Shown: piece by piece, positions 1 through 6,389 of the stretch
How the letters are laid out: the number at the start of each line of letters is the position of its first letter
Position numbering within the stretch: the first letter of the stretch is position 1
Source of the DNA: Haemophilus sp.
GTDB taxonomy: Bacteria > Pseudomonadota > Gammaproteobacteria > Enterobacterales > Pasteurellaceae
Assembly (NCBI GenBank): GCA_019423005.1
Contig: JAHZCF010000098.1
Location: 1 to 9,321 of the forward strand
Direction: 5' to 3'
Length of the DNA stretch: 9,321 nucleotides
Position numbers and translations under genes: made by a program
Notes under the pieces: model-generated
Told to the model about the DNA's origin: nothing
Databases searched by the model: none
What the model saw: only the letters and a program-made list of their open reading frames with translations

Positions 1-1
1 C

Positions 2-1408
2 ACGTTAGAAATCCCAAGTTATTTGCCAATCATGACCTATTGTGAAAATGCAGCACTACGAGAAGAAATGTATCGAGCTTATGCGACTCGCGCTTCTGAT
101 CAAGGTCCAAATGCTGGCAAATGGGATAACACCGCGATTATTGAAGAAATCATGACGTTACGCGTGGAATTAGCTAAATTGCTAGGTTTCAATACCTATA
201 CTGAACGCTCACTTGCCACCAAAATGGCTGAAAATCCACAACAAGTTTTAGATTTCTTAAATAACCTTGCGGATCGTTCAAAAGCACAAGGTGAGAAAGA
301 ATTAGCTGAGCTCAAAGCTTATTGTGAAAAAGAATTTGGCGTCACTGAACTTGCGCCTTGGGATATCAGTTTCTATTCCGAAAAACAAAAACAACATTTA
401 TATGCGATCAATGATGAAGAACTTCGTCCTTATTTCCCTGAAGATCGCGTTATTTCGGGTTTATTTGAATTAATTAAACGTATTTTTAATATTCGTGCAG
501 TTGAACGTTTTGGTGTAGATACTTGGCACAAAGATGTGCGTTTCTTTGATTTAATTGATGAAACCGATGAAGTACGCGGCAGTTTCTATCTCGATCTTTA
601 TGCACGCGAAAATAAACGTGGCGGCGCATGGATGGATGATTGTATTGGTAGAAAACGCAATGCCGACGGTTCAATTCAAAAACCTGTTGCCTATTTAACT
701 TGTAACTTCAATGCACCTATTGGTGATAAACCTGCGCTATTCACCCATGATGAAGTCACGACTCTCTTCCACGAATTTGGTCATGGTATTCACCATATGC
801 TCACCAAAGTTGATGTGCCAGATGTCGCGGGTATCAATGGTGTACCTTGGGATGCGGTAGAGCTTCCAAGTCAATTTATGGAAAACTGGTGCTGGGAAAA
901 AGAAGCCCTTGATTTTATTTCTGGTCACTTTGAAACTCACGAGCCGTTGCCAGAAGAAAAATTAAATCAACTCCTGAAAGCAAAAAACTACCAAGCAGCG
1001 ATGTTTGTGTTACGTCAGCTTGAATTTGGCTTGTTTGATTTTACCCTTCATCATACTTTTAAAGTGGGTAAAGCTAACCAAGTACTTGATACCTTAAAAG
1101 CAGTGAAAGATAAAGTTGCCGTGATTAAAGGTGTTGAATGGGCAAGAGCACCACATAGCTTTAGCCATATCTTTGCGGGCGGTTATGCGGCCGGTTATTA
1201 CAGCTATTTATGGGCTGAAGTGCTATCTGCAGATGCCTTCTCTCGCTTTGAAGAAGAAGGAATTTTCAATCCGGTTACGGGTAAATCCTTCTTAGATGAA
1301 ATTCTCACTCGCGGTGGCTCTGAAGAACCAATGGTATTATTCAAACGCTTCCGTGGACGTGAACCTCAACTAGACGCATTACTTCGTCATAAAGGCATTG
1401 CAAACTAA
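2..1408 (+). CDS. prlC: Oligopeptidase A (M3 family zinc metallopeptidase), 5'-truncated by window edge
   Basis: Cytoplasmic zinc endopeptidase that degrades short peptides, including cleaved signal peptides. The reading frame is open from base 2, so the gene begins outside the window and the TTG at 23 is an internal leucine, not a start. The 468 visible residues align from memory with the C-terminal part of E. coli OpdA/PrlC (680 aa), which implies about 212 missing N-terminal residues. The M3 zinc motif HEFGH is at residues 257-261 of the visible part (bases 770-784), and the third zinc ligand is the Glu at 287 in AVELPSQFMENW. The conserved C-terminal blocks SHIFAGGYAAGYYSYLWAEV and RGGSEEPM are present, ending in a typical GREPQLDALL tail. 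The catalytic domain looks intact, with no frameshift. A terminator follows at 1419, and the gene converges on rpsO. Confidence in the family is very high. Confidence 0.97.
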   Translation, partial: TLEIPSYLPIMTYCENAALREEMYRAYATRASDQGPNAGKWDNTAIIEEIMTLRVELAKLLGFNTYTERSLATKMAENPQQVLDFLNNLADRSKAQGEKELAELKAYCEKEFGVTELAPWDISFYSEKQKQHLYAINDEELRPYFPEDRVISGLFELIKRIFNIRAVERFGVDTWHKDVRFFDLIDETDEVRGSFYLDLYARENKRGGAWMDDCIGRKRNADGSIQKPVAYLTCNFNAPIGDKPALFTHDEVTTLFHEFGHGIHHMLTKVDVPDVAGINGVPWDAVELPSQFMENWCWEKEALDFISGHFETHEPLPEEKLNQLLKAKNYQAAMFVLRQLEFGLFDFTLHHTFKVGKANQVLDTLKAVKDKVAVIKGVEWARAPHSFSHIFAGGYAAGYYSYLWAEVLSADAFSRFEEEGIFNPVTGKSFLDEILTRGGSEEPMVLFKRFRGREPQLDALLRHKGIAN

Positions 1409-1418
1409 TGAACTAAAA

Positions 1419-1453
1419 AAGAGCGGTCAAATTTTTGACCGTTTTTTATTTTT
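1419..1453 (+). terminator. Intrinsic terminator of prlC with a near-USS stem
   Basis: A perfect 8-bp inverted repeat, CGGTCAAA (1424-1431) and TTTGACCG (1434-1441), with a 2-base centre, starts 15 bases after the prlC stop codon. It is followed by T6-A-T5 and preceded by A6, so it is a classic rho-independent terminator and may also work on the other strand. The left arm lies in AAGAGCGGTCAAATTTTT, one base from the extended Haemophilus uptake signal. Confidence 0.9.
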
Positions 1454-1464
1454 CTAATATGTAG

Positions 1465-1499
1465 AAAATAAAAAAGCCCTCGGTAATCCGAAGGCTTTT
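1465..1499 (-). terminator. Intrinsic terminator of rpsO, possibly bidirectional
   Basis: The arms AAAAGCC-C-TCGG (1472-1483) and CCGA-A-GGCTTTT (1488-1499) pair around a TAAT loop with one C/A mismatch. Read on the minus strand, the hairpin is followed by TTTTTTATTTTC (1475-1464 downward), a strong U tract 23 bases past the rpsO stop. The plus-strand side also carries T-rich sequence (1496-1505), so it could back up prlC termination. Confidence 0.88.
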
Positions 1500-1521
1500 A
1501 TTTTTACTATCGTAATAAAAA

Positions 1522-1791
1522 TTAGCGACGTAAACCTAAACGAGCGATAGTGCTTTGGTATAAAGCAAGATCAGTACGTTTTAAGTAGTCTAAAAGTTTA
1601 CGACGACGAGAAACCATACGTAATAAACCACGACGACCATGGTGGTCTTTTTTGTGCTCAGCGAAGTGAGCTTGTAAGTGGTTGATTTGTGCAGTTAATA
1701 ATGCGATTTGAACTTCAGAAGAACCAGTATCTTTCGCATCGCGACCAAATTCAGCAACGATTGCTGCTTTTTTTTCAGTACTTAGAGACAT
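1522..1791 (-). CDS. rpsO: 30S ribosomal protein S15
   Basis: Primary 16S rRNA-binding protein of the 30S platform. The 89 residues equal the normal bacterial length and closely match E. coli S15. Hallmarks visible are the MSLSTE start, EFGRDAKDTGSSEVQIALLT (residues 14-33), the HKKDHHGRRGLLRMVSRRRK core and the terminal LGLRR. The start is fixed by an AGGAG ribosome binding site (1798-1802) six bases upstream of ATG and by conservation of the first codons, which are also part of the regulatory RNA fold. The gene has its own promoter (1866-1894), an S15-type translational operator in the leader and a dedicated terminator. It lies downstream of, and in the same direction as, the Mo/W transport genes, with no strong terminator in between. 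In E. coli it precedes pnp; here the next gene beyond it is convergent prlC. Confidence 0.99.
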   Translation of the reverse strand: MSLSTEKKAAIVAEFGRDAKDTGSSEVQIALLTAQINHLQAHFAEHKKDHHGRRGLLRMVSRRRKLLDYLKRTDLALYQSTIARLGLRR

Positions 1792-1850
1792 TTTTTACTC
1801 CTAAAAGGTAGTGTTATTAATACATCATTCGCCGATCTCTAACTCAGCGA
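1782..1850 (-). promoter_or_regulatory. S15 leader: autoregulatory pseudoknot operator
   Basis: On the minus strand a hairpin is formed by CGCTGA (1849-1844) and TCGGCG (1835-1830), six pairs including one G-T. Its loop contains TTAGAGA (1842-1836). This loop is exactly complementary to TCTCTAA at codons 2-4 of rpsO (1788-1782), giving a 7-bp pseudoknot helix that traps the ribosome binding site and AUG in the connecting segment. The hairpin and start-codon sequences are nearly identical to those I recall for the E. coli rpsO operator, where S15 binds the pseudoknot and stalls the 30S subunit. Complementarity is seen directly; function is from the known family (S15 leader). Confidence 0.9.
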
Positions 1851-1865
1851 TGACAAGGAGCCTGA

Positions 1866-1894
1866 ATTTTAACGATTGAAGCCAATAAAAGCAA
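1866..1894 (-). promoter_or_regulatory. Sigma-70 promoter of rpsO
   Basis: On the minus strand TTGCTT (1894-1889) and TAAAAT (1871-1866) are separated by 17 bases. This is close to the consensus and predicts a start near 1859, hence a leader of about 68 nt that contains the whole S15 pseudoknot. It lies in the 168-bp gap between the ModA-like gene and rpsO. Confidence 0.75.
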
Positions 1895-1959
1895 GGAATT
1901 ATTACGCAGTTCCTCTTAAATGTTTAATCATTTTTAAATCCATTCTTACGAATAATGTC

Positions 1960-2640
1960 TTACGCATGCTCGCTCAATAAAAATTGATAAAATCGTTGCG
2001 TCAATTCGGCATCATTCAGCATAGCAAGGACATACTCTGCTCGAATATCATATTCCGATGGCAATGCATGACAAAGCATCCCAAAATTTTCTAATATTGC
2101 CTGATAATGCGCATAGCCCAACATCATATCCGCATAATCGTTTTTCAAGAGATAATGTGAAGCCATTTCACCTGGCGGTATAACAACTTGATTTTCTGTT
2201 CCTCCAACCAATTTCAATGCCTTCGATTTTAACCTTTTACCTTGTTCTGGATAATCTTTTTCAATGAGGTCAAAAAGCTGCCAAGTATAATCACCGCAAG
2301 GATCACAAACCGGCGTTGATGTAACTAATCGATATTGAACATCAAAAAGTAGCTCAAGGGTATCTCGCTGAAATTCTGGCTTATTTTTTGTTATCAGCAT
2401 AAGTTGATTATAAGTGAGCATCTGCTGCTGAAAAACTCGACTCCCTAGTGCCGATACATTTTCTGAATTCGCACTAATAAAAACATCAGCTAACTCCCCT
2501 TCCATTATGCGTGTTTTCAATAAACCAGCGGGACCAAATATGCATTCAATTTCTACTTCATTACATTGCTTAAATGCACCAGTAATCTCCAATAAGGCAT
2601 ATCGAAAGCTTCCAGAGCTATAAATAGTGAGTTTATTCAT
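1960..2640 (-). CDS. ModA-like oxyanion-binding-fold protein without signal peptide (predicted cytosolic)
   Basis: A 226-aa protein of the ModA/PBP type II class. The fold signatures are LTIYSSGSFRYAL (residues 4-16), FGPAGLL (35-41), GELADVFISAN (48-58), STPVCDPCGDYTWQLF (108-123) and a late ADMMLGYAHYQ (170-180), matching the ligand-loop positions of molybdate-binding proteins. It starts directly at the first beta strand with no secretion signal. The frame cannot extend: an in-frame TAG lies a few codons upstream and the gene overlaps molC by 8 bases. The site AAGGA sits about 7 bases before ATG. ModA normally has APYG-like residues where this protein has CDPCG, a CxxC motif. As last gene of the mol operon it is probably translationally coupled to MolC. 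Possible roles are Mo/W sensing, buffering or delivery in the cytosol; none is shown by sequence. It could be mislabelled a periplasmic ABC component. Confidence 0.85.
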   Translation of the reverse strand: MNKLTIYSSGSFRYALLEITGAFKQCNEVEIECIFGPAGLLKTRIMEGELADVFISANSENVSALGSRVFQQQMLTYNQLMLITKNKPEFQRDTLELLFDVQYRLVTSTPVCDPCGDYTWQLFDLIEKDYPEQGKRLKSKALKLVGGTENQVVIPPGEMASHYLLKNDYADMMLGYAHYQAILENFGMLCHALPSEYDIRAEYVLAMLNDAELTQRFYQFLLSEHA

Positions 2641-3409
2641 CTCTCTTTCCTTCTAACAACACCTCATAAACTGGCACAAAATGGCTAAACTGTTGCTGTT
2701 GATATTGCGATTGTTCAACAATCATGGGTAAATGAAAAAGTGCGGTCAGATTTTCAGAAGTTAATATTTCATCCGTTTGCCCAAAGCGAATAAAATTTCG
2801 ATTGATCAAAAGTGTTTTATCCGCAATCGCTTGTGCATGGTTAGGTTGATGCGTGGTGAAAATAATTCCCAAGCCGTGCTTTTTCGTTAATTGTCTTAAA
2901 AGTGATAACACCGCATCCTGATTGGCTAAATCAAGTGCTGAAGTTGGTTCATCCAACAGCATTAAACGACATTCGGACGCAATGGCACGCGCAATCAAGA
3001 TCAATTGGCGCTGTCCTCCTGAAAGCGAAGCAAAATCTTGCCCGGCTAAATGCTGTAACTGTAAATCGGCTAACGCTTGTAATGCTACTTCAATATCTTT
3101 GGGTTTGGGCTTACTAAAGGTGGCAATATGGTTTGAACGCCCCATTAGTACAATATCCAATACCGAATAGGCAAAAGGTGCACTGAAAAATTGCGGGACA
3201 AAACCAATTGAGTCATTCAGCTGAATATTACCTTGTAAGGGGCGATGAATGCCAAGTAACAGATCTAACAAGGTACTTTTGCCACAGCCATTTTGTCCTA
3301 AAATGGCGAGAATCTCTCCTGCCTGTAAAGCAAAATTCAGATGTTGAAAAAGCATGTTGTTTTTTTCATAAGAAAATGCAAGATCGTTTACTTTAATTAA
3401 ATCAGTCAC
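2633..3409 (-). CDS. molC: Molybdate/tungstate ABC importer ATPase MolC
   Basis: Cytoplasmic ATPase that, as a dimer, powers the MolB permease. Counting from the GTG start (258 aa): Walker A GQNGCGKST at 38-46, Q-loop Gln 73 in FVPQFF, signature LSGGQ at 129-133, Walker B LMLLDEP at 149-155 and switch His 187 in TTHQP. Blocks such as LLDLLLGIHRP and SVLDIVLMGRS match H. influenzae MolC (HI1470) as I recall it. I prefer GTG at 3409: GGAG lies 6 bases upstream, and the start overlaps the molB stop by 8 bases (GTGACTGA). An in-frame ATG at 3421 would add four residues but has no visible ribosome binding site. The stop overlaps the next gene by 8 bases. An uptake signal (2738-2746) encodes T-A-L in the C-terminal part. 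Confidence 0.95.
   Translation of the reverse strand: MTDLIKVNDLAFSYEKNNMLFQHLNFALQAGEILAILGQNGCGKSTLLDLLLGIHRPLQGNIQLNDSIGFVPQFFSAPFAYSVLDIVLMGRSNHIATFSKPKPKDIEVALQALADLQLQHLAGQDFASLSGGQRQLILIARAIASECRLMLLDEPTSALDLANQDAVLSLLRQLTKKHGLGIIFTTHQPNHAQAIADKTLLINRNFIRFGQTDEILTSENLTALFHLPMIVEQSQYQQQQFSHFVPVYEVLLEGKRDE
2738..2746 (+). repeat. DNA uptake signal core (Hin type), in molC
   Basis: Exact AAGTGCGGT followed by CAGATTTT, close to the extended uptake signal. On the coding strand it reads as codons for T-A-L. Confidence 0.93.
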
Positions 3410-4415
3410 GCATCGCTCCATTTCGTTTTAAACGATAAACTAATATACCAAACAGAGGTGCACCAATAAGTGCGGTTAAAATACTGATCGGAATTTCATT
3501 ATCGGTCAAAGCGCGAGCAGCATTGTCCACCCATAGCATATAAATAGCACCAACTAACATTGTACAAGGTAGTAAACGTTGGTGATTTGCTCCAACCAAC
3601 ATTCGGCTAATATGTGGAATAATCAAACCTACCCAGCCAATGCTGCCGCTAATTGCTACTTGGCACGCCACTAAAGTCCCGCTGAGCCCAATGACCAACC
3701 AACGTAATCGTCCGACTTTCACCCCTAACGCTTTTGCCTCTTTATCCTCTAAAGAAAGTAAATTCAAGCGCCAACTCAGTTTTAACAACAATATTGAACA
3801 ACAGACAAAAGGCATGAAGAAAAATAGCCATTTTTCCGTATTGGCTGTAGCGAAACTGCCCATCAACCAAAACACGATACTCGGTAATTTTTCTTCGGTG
3901 TCGGAAACATACTGCAATAAGCTCACCAATGCAGAAAACAGCCCACTTAAAATCATCCCGATTAAAATCAACATCAGTAAACTTCTTCGACCAAACTTTA
4001 CGCTAAACAAAAAAACGAGCACTAATGTACTTAAACCGAAAAAAATCGTACTGGCAAATAAGCCATACAGACTCAAACTAAAAAAAATGGCCAAGGTGCC
4101 ACCAAATGCTGAACCTGAGGTAACGCCAATAATATGCGGATCTACCAACGGATTACGAAAAATGCCCTGTAATGCGGCGCCGCTTAAGGCTAATCCGGCC
4201 CCCACACAAAGGGCAGATAAAATACGCGGTAAACGAACTTGGAAAATAACTTGCTGATGGATTGGATCAATAGGAAGTGCGGTCAATTTTGCCGTTAAAA
4301 TTTGCAAAATCTGCTCTAGGGATAAAGCATAACGCCCGATTCCTAAAGAAATCAGGGCGCTAACGACCAAGACAATGAGCAATAAGCCCATCAATTTAGA
4401 ATGTTTATTTACCAT
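3402..4415 (-). CDS. molB: Molybdate/tungstate ABC importer permease MolB
   Basis: Inner-membrane subunit of the FecCD/BtuC fold (about ten helices; works as a dimer). It has 337 aa, the length I recall for H. influenzae MolB (HI1471). Family blocks in order: RLPRIL (61-66), QGIFRNPLVDPHIIGVTSG (83-101), a WLMGSFA segment near 183-189, the ATPase-contacting SLEDKEAKALGV (221-232), GWVGLIIPHISRMLVGAN (260-277) and EIPISILTALIGAPLFG (307-323). The ATG overlaps the molA stop by 11 bases (ATGGTAAATAA) and has no clear ribosome binding site, so translation probably depends on coupling to molA. The C-terminus overlaps molC. Two uptake signals (3468, 4275) lie inside it, both reading T-A-L. By fold alone it would be called a siderophore permease; the molABC context and similarity point to molybdate/tungstate. 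Confidence 0.95.
   Translation of the reverse strand: MVNKHSKLMGLLLIVLVVSALISLGIGRYALSLEQILQILTAKLTALPIDPIHQQVIFQVRLPRILSALCVGAGLALSGAALQGIFRNPLVDPHIIGVTSGSAFGGTLAIFFSLSLYGLFASTIFFGLSTLVLVFLFSVKFGRRSLLMLILIGMILSGLFSALVSLLQYVSDTEEKLPSIVFWLMGSFATANTEKWLFFFMPFVCCSILLLKLSWRLNLLSLEDKEAKALGVKVGRLRWLVIGLSGTLVACQVAISGSIGWVGLIIPHISRMLVGANHQRLLPCTMLVGAIYMLWVDNAARALTDNEIPISILTALIGAPLFGILVYRLKRNGAMRD
3468..3476 (+). repeat. DNA uptake signal core (Hin type), in molB 3' part
   Basis: Exact AAGTGCGGT followed by TAAAAT; encodes T-A-L in ILTALIG of MolB. Confidence 0.93.
4275..4283 (+). repeat. DNA uptake signal core (Hin type), in molB 5' part
   Basis: Exact AAGTGCGGT followed by CAATTTT; encodes T-A-L in KLTALP of MolB. 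Confidence 0.93.
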
Positions 4416-5445
4416 TGTTATACGGTTGACGATAGAATTTTAAATAGTAGTCATTCACCATTTTATCTAAATCGATATCTTGAAATTTTTGCGGATATAG
4501 TGATTTTGCTAACCAAACTTCGCCTAATGCTAAGGCTTCCGGCATCGGATAACCCCAAGCTTTCGCATATTCCGGCATTAAAAACACTTGGTTATTTTTC
4601 ACTGCATCAATATTAGCCCAAGCCGCATCTTCTTTAATTTGTGATACCACTTTAGGATAACGATCCTGCACCAAAATCACTGCTGGATTCCACTCAAGCA
4701 CATTTTCCATGGAAACCTGTTTAAAACCTTTCACCGTTGCCGCTGCGACATTATACGCACCAGCATGTTCCAACATTAAACCAGTATATTTACCCGAACC
4801 ATAGGTATTTAAATCTGGGTTAGCCATATAGGTGCGCACTCGTTTCTCCGCAGGAATGTCTCCCAAACGTTCCGCCAACATTTTACGATTCGCAAAGGCG
4901 GCTTTAACTAATTCTTTGCCTTGTTGTTCTTTTTCAAACACTTGAGCAATCAACTCAATACCTTGAGTTAAGCCTTCGTTATAAGCTTTATCTTCATCAG
5001 CCAAAGTTGGATTAAGTTTATCTTTATCACTGCCAGTTCGTAGCGAAATAGCAATCACTGGAATACCGGTATCCGCAATTTGTTTAATCATTTCCGGTGG
5101 CGCATAGTTGGTGACAAACACCACATCTGGTTTTAATTCCAACAAGCTTTCAATATTGACTGAATTTAAATCCCCCGGCATGGCCATTTTTTCTAATTCT
5201 GGTGCTAAACGTACATAATTTTGCCCCAGTTGTTTTTTCCAATTTGATAACACCCCAACAATTTGTTTGGTGGCATCTAATTGCACGGCAATATTGAGGG
5301 TTTGATGCTGTAATACCACGGCACGCTGAATATGATCGGGAATCGTCACTTGACGATCCAATTGATCAGTTACAACGCGATCAGCCAAAGCCGATGTAGA
5401 GAAAATACCGAACAATACGGCAGTAAATAAGCGATTAAATTTCAT
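4405..5445 (-). CDS. molA: Molybdate/tungstate-binding periplasmic protein MolA
   Basis: Periplasmic class III (helical-backbone, FhuD/BtuF-like) binding protein that hands molybdate or tungstate to MolBC. The 346 residues begin with a signal peptide (basic MKFNR, hydrophobic core 6-17) with likely cleavage after SALA at residue 21. The mature protein shows blocks that match H. influenzae MolA (HI1472) from memory: AVVLQHQTLNIAVQLDATKQ, VFVTNYAPPEM, the TYGSGKYTGLMLEHAGAYNV region, NVLEWNPAVILVQDRYP and AKAWGYPMPEALALGEVWLA. The ATG has AAGGA (5456-5452) seven bases upstream. It is the first gene of its operon, behind a promoter overlapped by a ModE-like operator, and its stop overlaps molB. 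No uptake signal lies within it. The assignment to MolA is strong; ligand affinity is inferred from the family. Confidence 0.95.
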   Translation of the reverse strand: MKFNRLFTAVLFGIFSTSALADRVVTDQLDRQVTIPDHIQRAVVLQHQTLNIAVQLDATKQIVGVLSNWKKQLGQNYVRLAPELEKMAMPGDLNSVNIESLLELKPDVVFVTNYAPPEMIKQIADTGIPVIAISLRTGSDKDKLNPTLADEDKAYNEGLTQGIELIAQVFEKEQQGKELVKAAFANRKMLAERLGDIPAEKRVRTYMANPDLNTYGSGKYTGLMLEHAGAYNVAAATVKGFKQVSMENVLEWNPAVILVQDRYPKVVSQIKEDAAWANIDAVKNNQVFLMPEYAKAWGYPMPEALALGEVWLAKSLYPQKFQDIDLDKMVNDYYLKFYRQPYNNGK

Positions 5446-5474
5446 AAATTATCCTTAAAATGAAAACGGATCTG

Positions 5475-5498
5475 AATTATACAACAAAATATATAGCG
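5475..5498 (-). promoter_or_regulatory. ModE-type operator (Mo-box) upstream of molA
   Basis: On the minus strand the 24-mer is CGCTATATA-TTTTGT-TGTATAATT. The left half fits CGnTATATA at every position (in fact ATCGCTATATA), and the right half fits five of six bases of TATATA but lacks the terminal CG. Half-site spacing equals the ModE operator I recall from E. coli modA. The -10 box of the molA promoter lies inside its right half, as expected for a repressor site. Confidence 0.65.
5476..5481 (-). promoter_or_regulatory. -10 box of molA promoter
   Basis: A perfect TATAAT on the minus strand, 30 bases before the molA ATG, predicts transcription from about 5469. The -35 region is poor: an ATATAT stretch lies at 17-bp spacing, while TTGTAT is 21 bp away. 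It lies in the 89-bp gap after modD, so cassette 2 can be transcribed independently of cassette 1. I see no terminator hairpin after modD, so read-through into molA is also possible. Confidence 0.6.
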
Positions 5499-5534
5499 AT
5501 ATATACAAAACAATAGATGTTCTAAGCAAAACGA

Positions 5535-6380
5535 CTATGCTTTACTGATCACCACCTTAATATCCTCTGGTGCAGCATAATAAGGCGCAGAGGTAATAAA
5601 CAAATTAATACCTAGCTTGGCATAATCCGCCACATTATTTTTATTCACCCCACCCGTTACAGAAAGCGTAATATTTTTGCCTTGCGCATTGATAAGTTCC
5701 TGGGCGGCTTTCACGTCTTCAACCGACCATTTATCTAGCTGAATAATATCGGGAGAGGCTGTAATCATTTGTTCGAATTGAGCTAAATTGTCTGCTTCGA
5801 GAGTAATCTTATTTTCTGGTGCTTCACGCTTTAAGGTTTCTACGATATGCCCCCAGTTATTCGGCTCAGCCAATAAATTACGGTGGTTAGTGAAAACCAA
5901 TACAGTTTCACTCACACCTTGACGATGGATATGTCCACCGGCAGCCATCACCGCATTAGTCGCCAGTTTTCGGGTATTCGGAATACTTTTACGGGTACAA
6001 GCAACCACAGCATTCGGGTTAATAGCTTTGGCATTAGTAATCATCTCTGCCGTGTATTGTGCCACGCCACAAGACCATTCCAATACAAGCTGCACGACTT
6101 TCCATGCCTGCTGTAATTTGTCCGCAGAATCGACCGCACTTAGCAACACTGCACCTGCTTCAACGGATTCCCCTTCATTCACATAAATCTGTGGAATAAT
6201 GTCTAATTTTTTCAGTAATCGTTCTGCTACCGAAATCCCTGCCACTACACCGGCATTTTTACGTTTGAATTCAATTTTTGCTGGGACTTTTTCCACTCCT
6301 AATACGCGCGTGGTTAAGTCTCCGCGATAAATATCTTCTAATAAAAGATCATCGAGTTCTTTGTCTGAAAAATAAATCAT
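5535..6380 (-). CDS. modD: ModD, NadC-like putative pyrophosphorylase of molybdenum transport loci
   Basis: A 281-aa cytoplasmic protein of the quinolinate phosphoribosyltransferase (NadC) superfamily, ModD branch. NadC-type motifs visible: ACTRKSIPNTRKL (128-139) with the phosphate-binding TRK and a downstream Arg 137, GGHIHRQG (148-155) with the His-Arg pair, LEADN (194-198), IIQLDKW (212-218), the TGGVN phosphate loop (242-246) and TSAPYYAAPEDI (263-274). The last motif, with SAP where NadC has a GALTHS-like sequence, indicates ModD rather than true NadC. It follows the ATPase gene by 9 bases with AAGGA about 8 bases before ATG, so it is the fourth gene of cassette 1. The family is named for its presence in mod operons; its substrate is not established to my knowledge. 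An uptake signal at 6133 encodes S-A-V. Confidence 0.92.
   Translation of the reverse strand: MIYFSDKELDDLLLEDIYRGDLTTRVLGVEKVPAKIEFKRKNAGVVAGISVAERLLKKLDIIPQIYVNEGESVEAGAVLLSAVDSADKLQQAWKVVQLVLEWSCGVAQYTAEMITNAKAINPNAVVACTRKSIPNTRKLATNAVMAAGGHIHRQGVSETVLVFTNHRNLLAEPNNWGHIVETLKREAPENKITLEADNLAQFEQMITASPDIIQLDKWSVEDVKAAQELINAQGKNITLSVTGGVNKNNVADYAKLGINLFITSAPYYAAPEDIKVVISKA
6133..6141 (-). repeat. DNA uptake signal core (Hin type), in modD
   Basis: Minus-strand AAGTGCGGT followed by CGATTCT; encodes S-A-V in LLSAVD of ModD. Confidence 0.93.
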
Positions 6381-6389
6381 AGTTTATCC

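Noticed and set aside
23..25. TTG at 23 as a start codon of prlC
   Set aside because: The frame continues to the window edge with typical PrlC sequence (TLEIPSY), so the gene is truncated by the window.
1894..1914. Hairpin AGGAA / TTCCT as a terminator of the mol operon
   Set aside because: Only five pairs, A+T-rich, an 11-base loop and no real T tract; it also overlaps the rpsO -35 region.
1945..1964. Direct repeat CTTACG at 1945-1950 and 1959-1964 across the stop of the ModA-like gene
   Set aside because: Six bases, two copies, no partner elsewhere; expected by chance.
3640..4257. Long plus-strand open frame (205 codons) opposite molB
   Set aside because: It is antisense to a clear permease gene, has a Lys/Asn/Pro-rich composition typical of a shadow frame and lacks family motifs.
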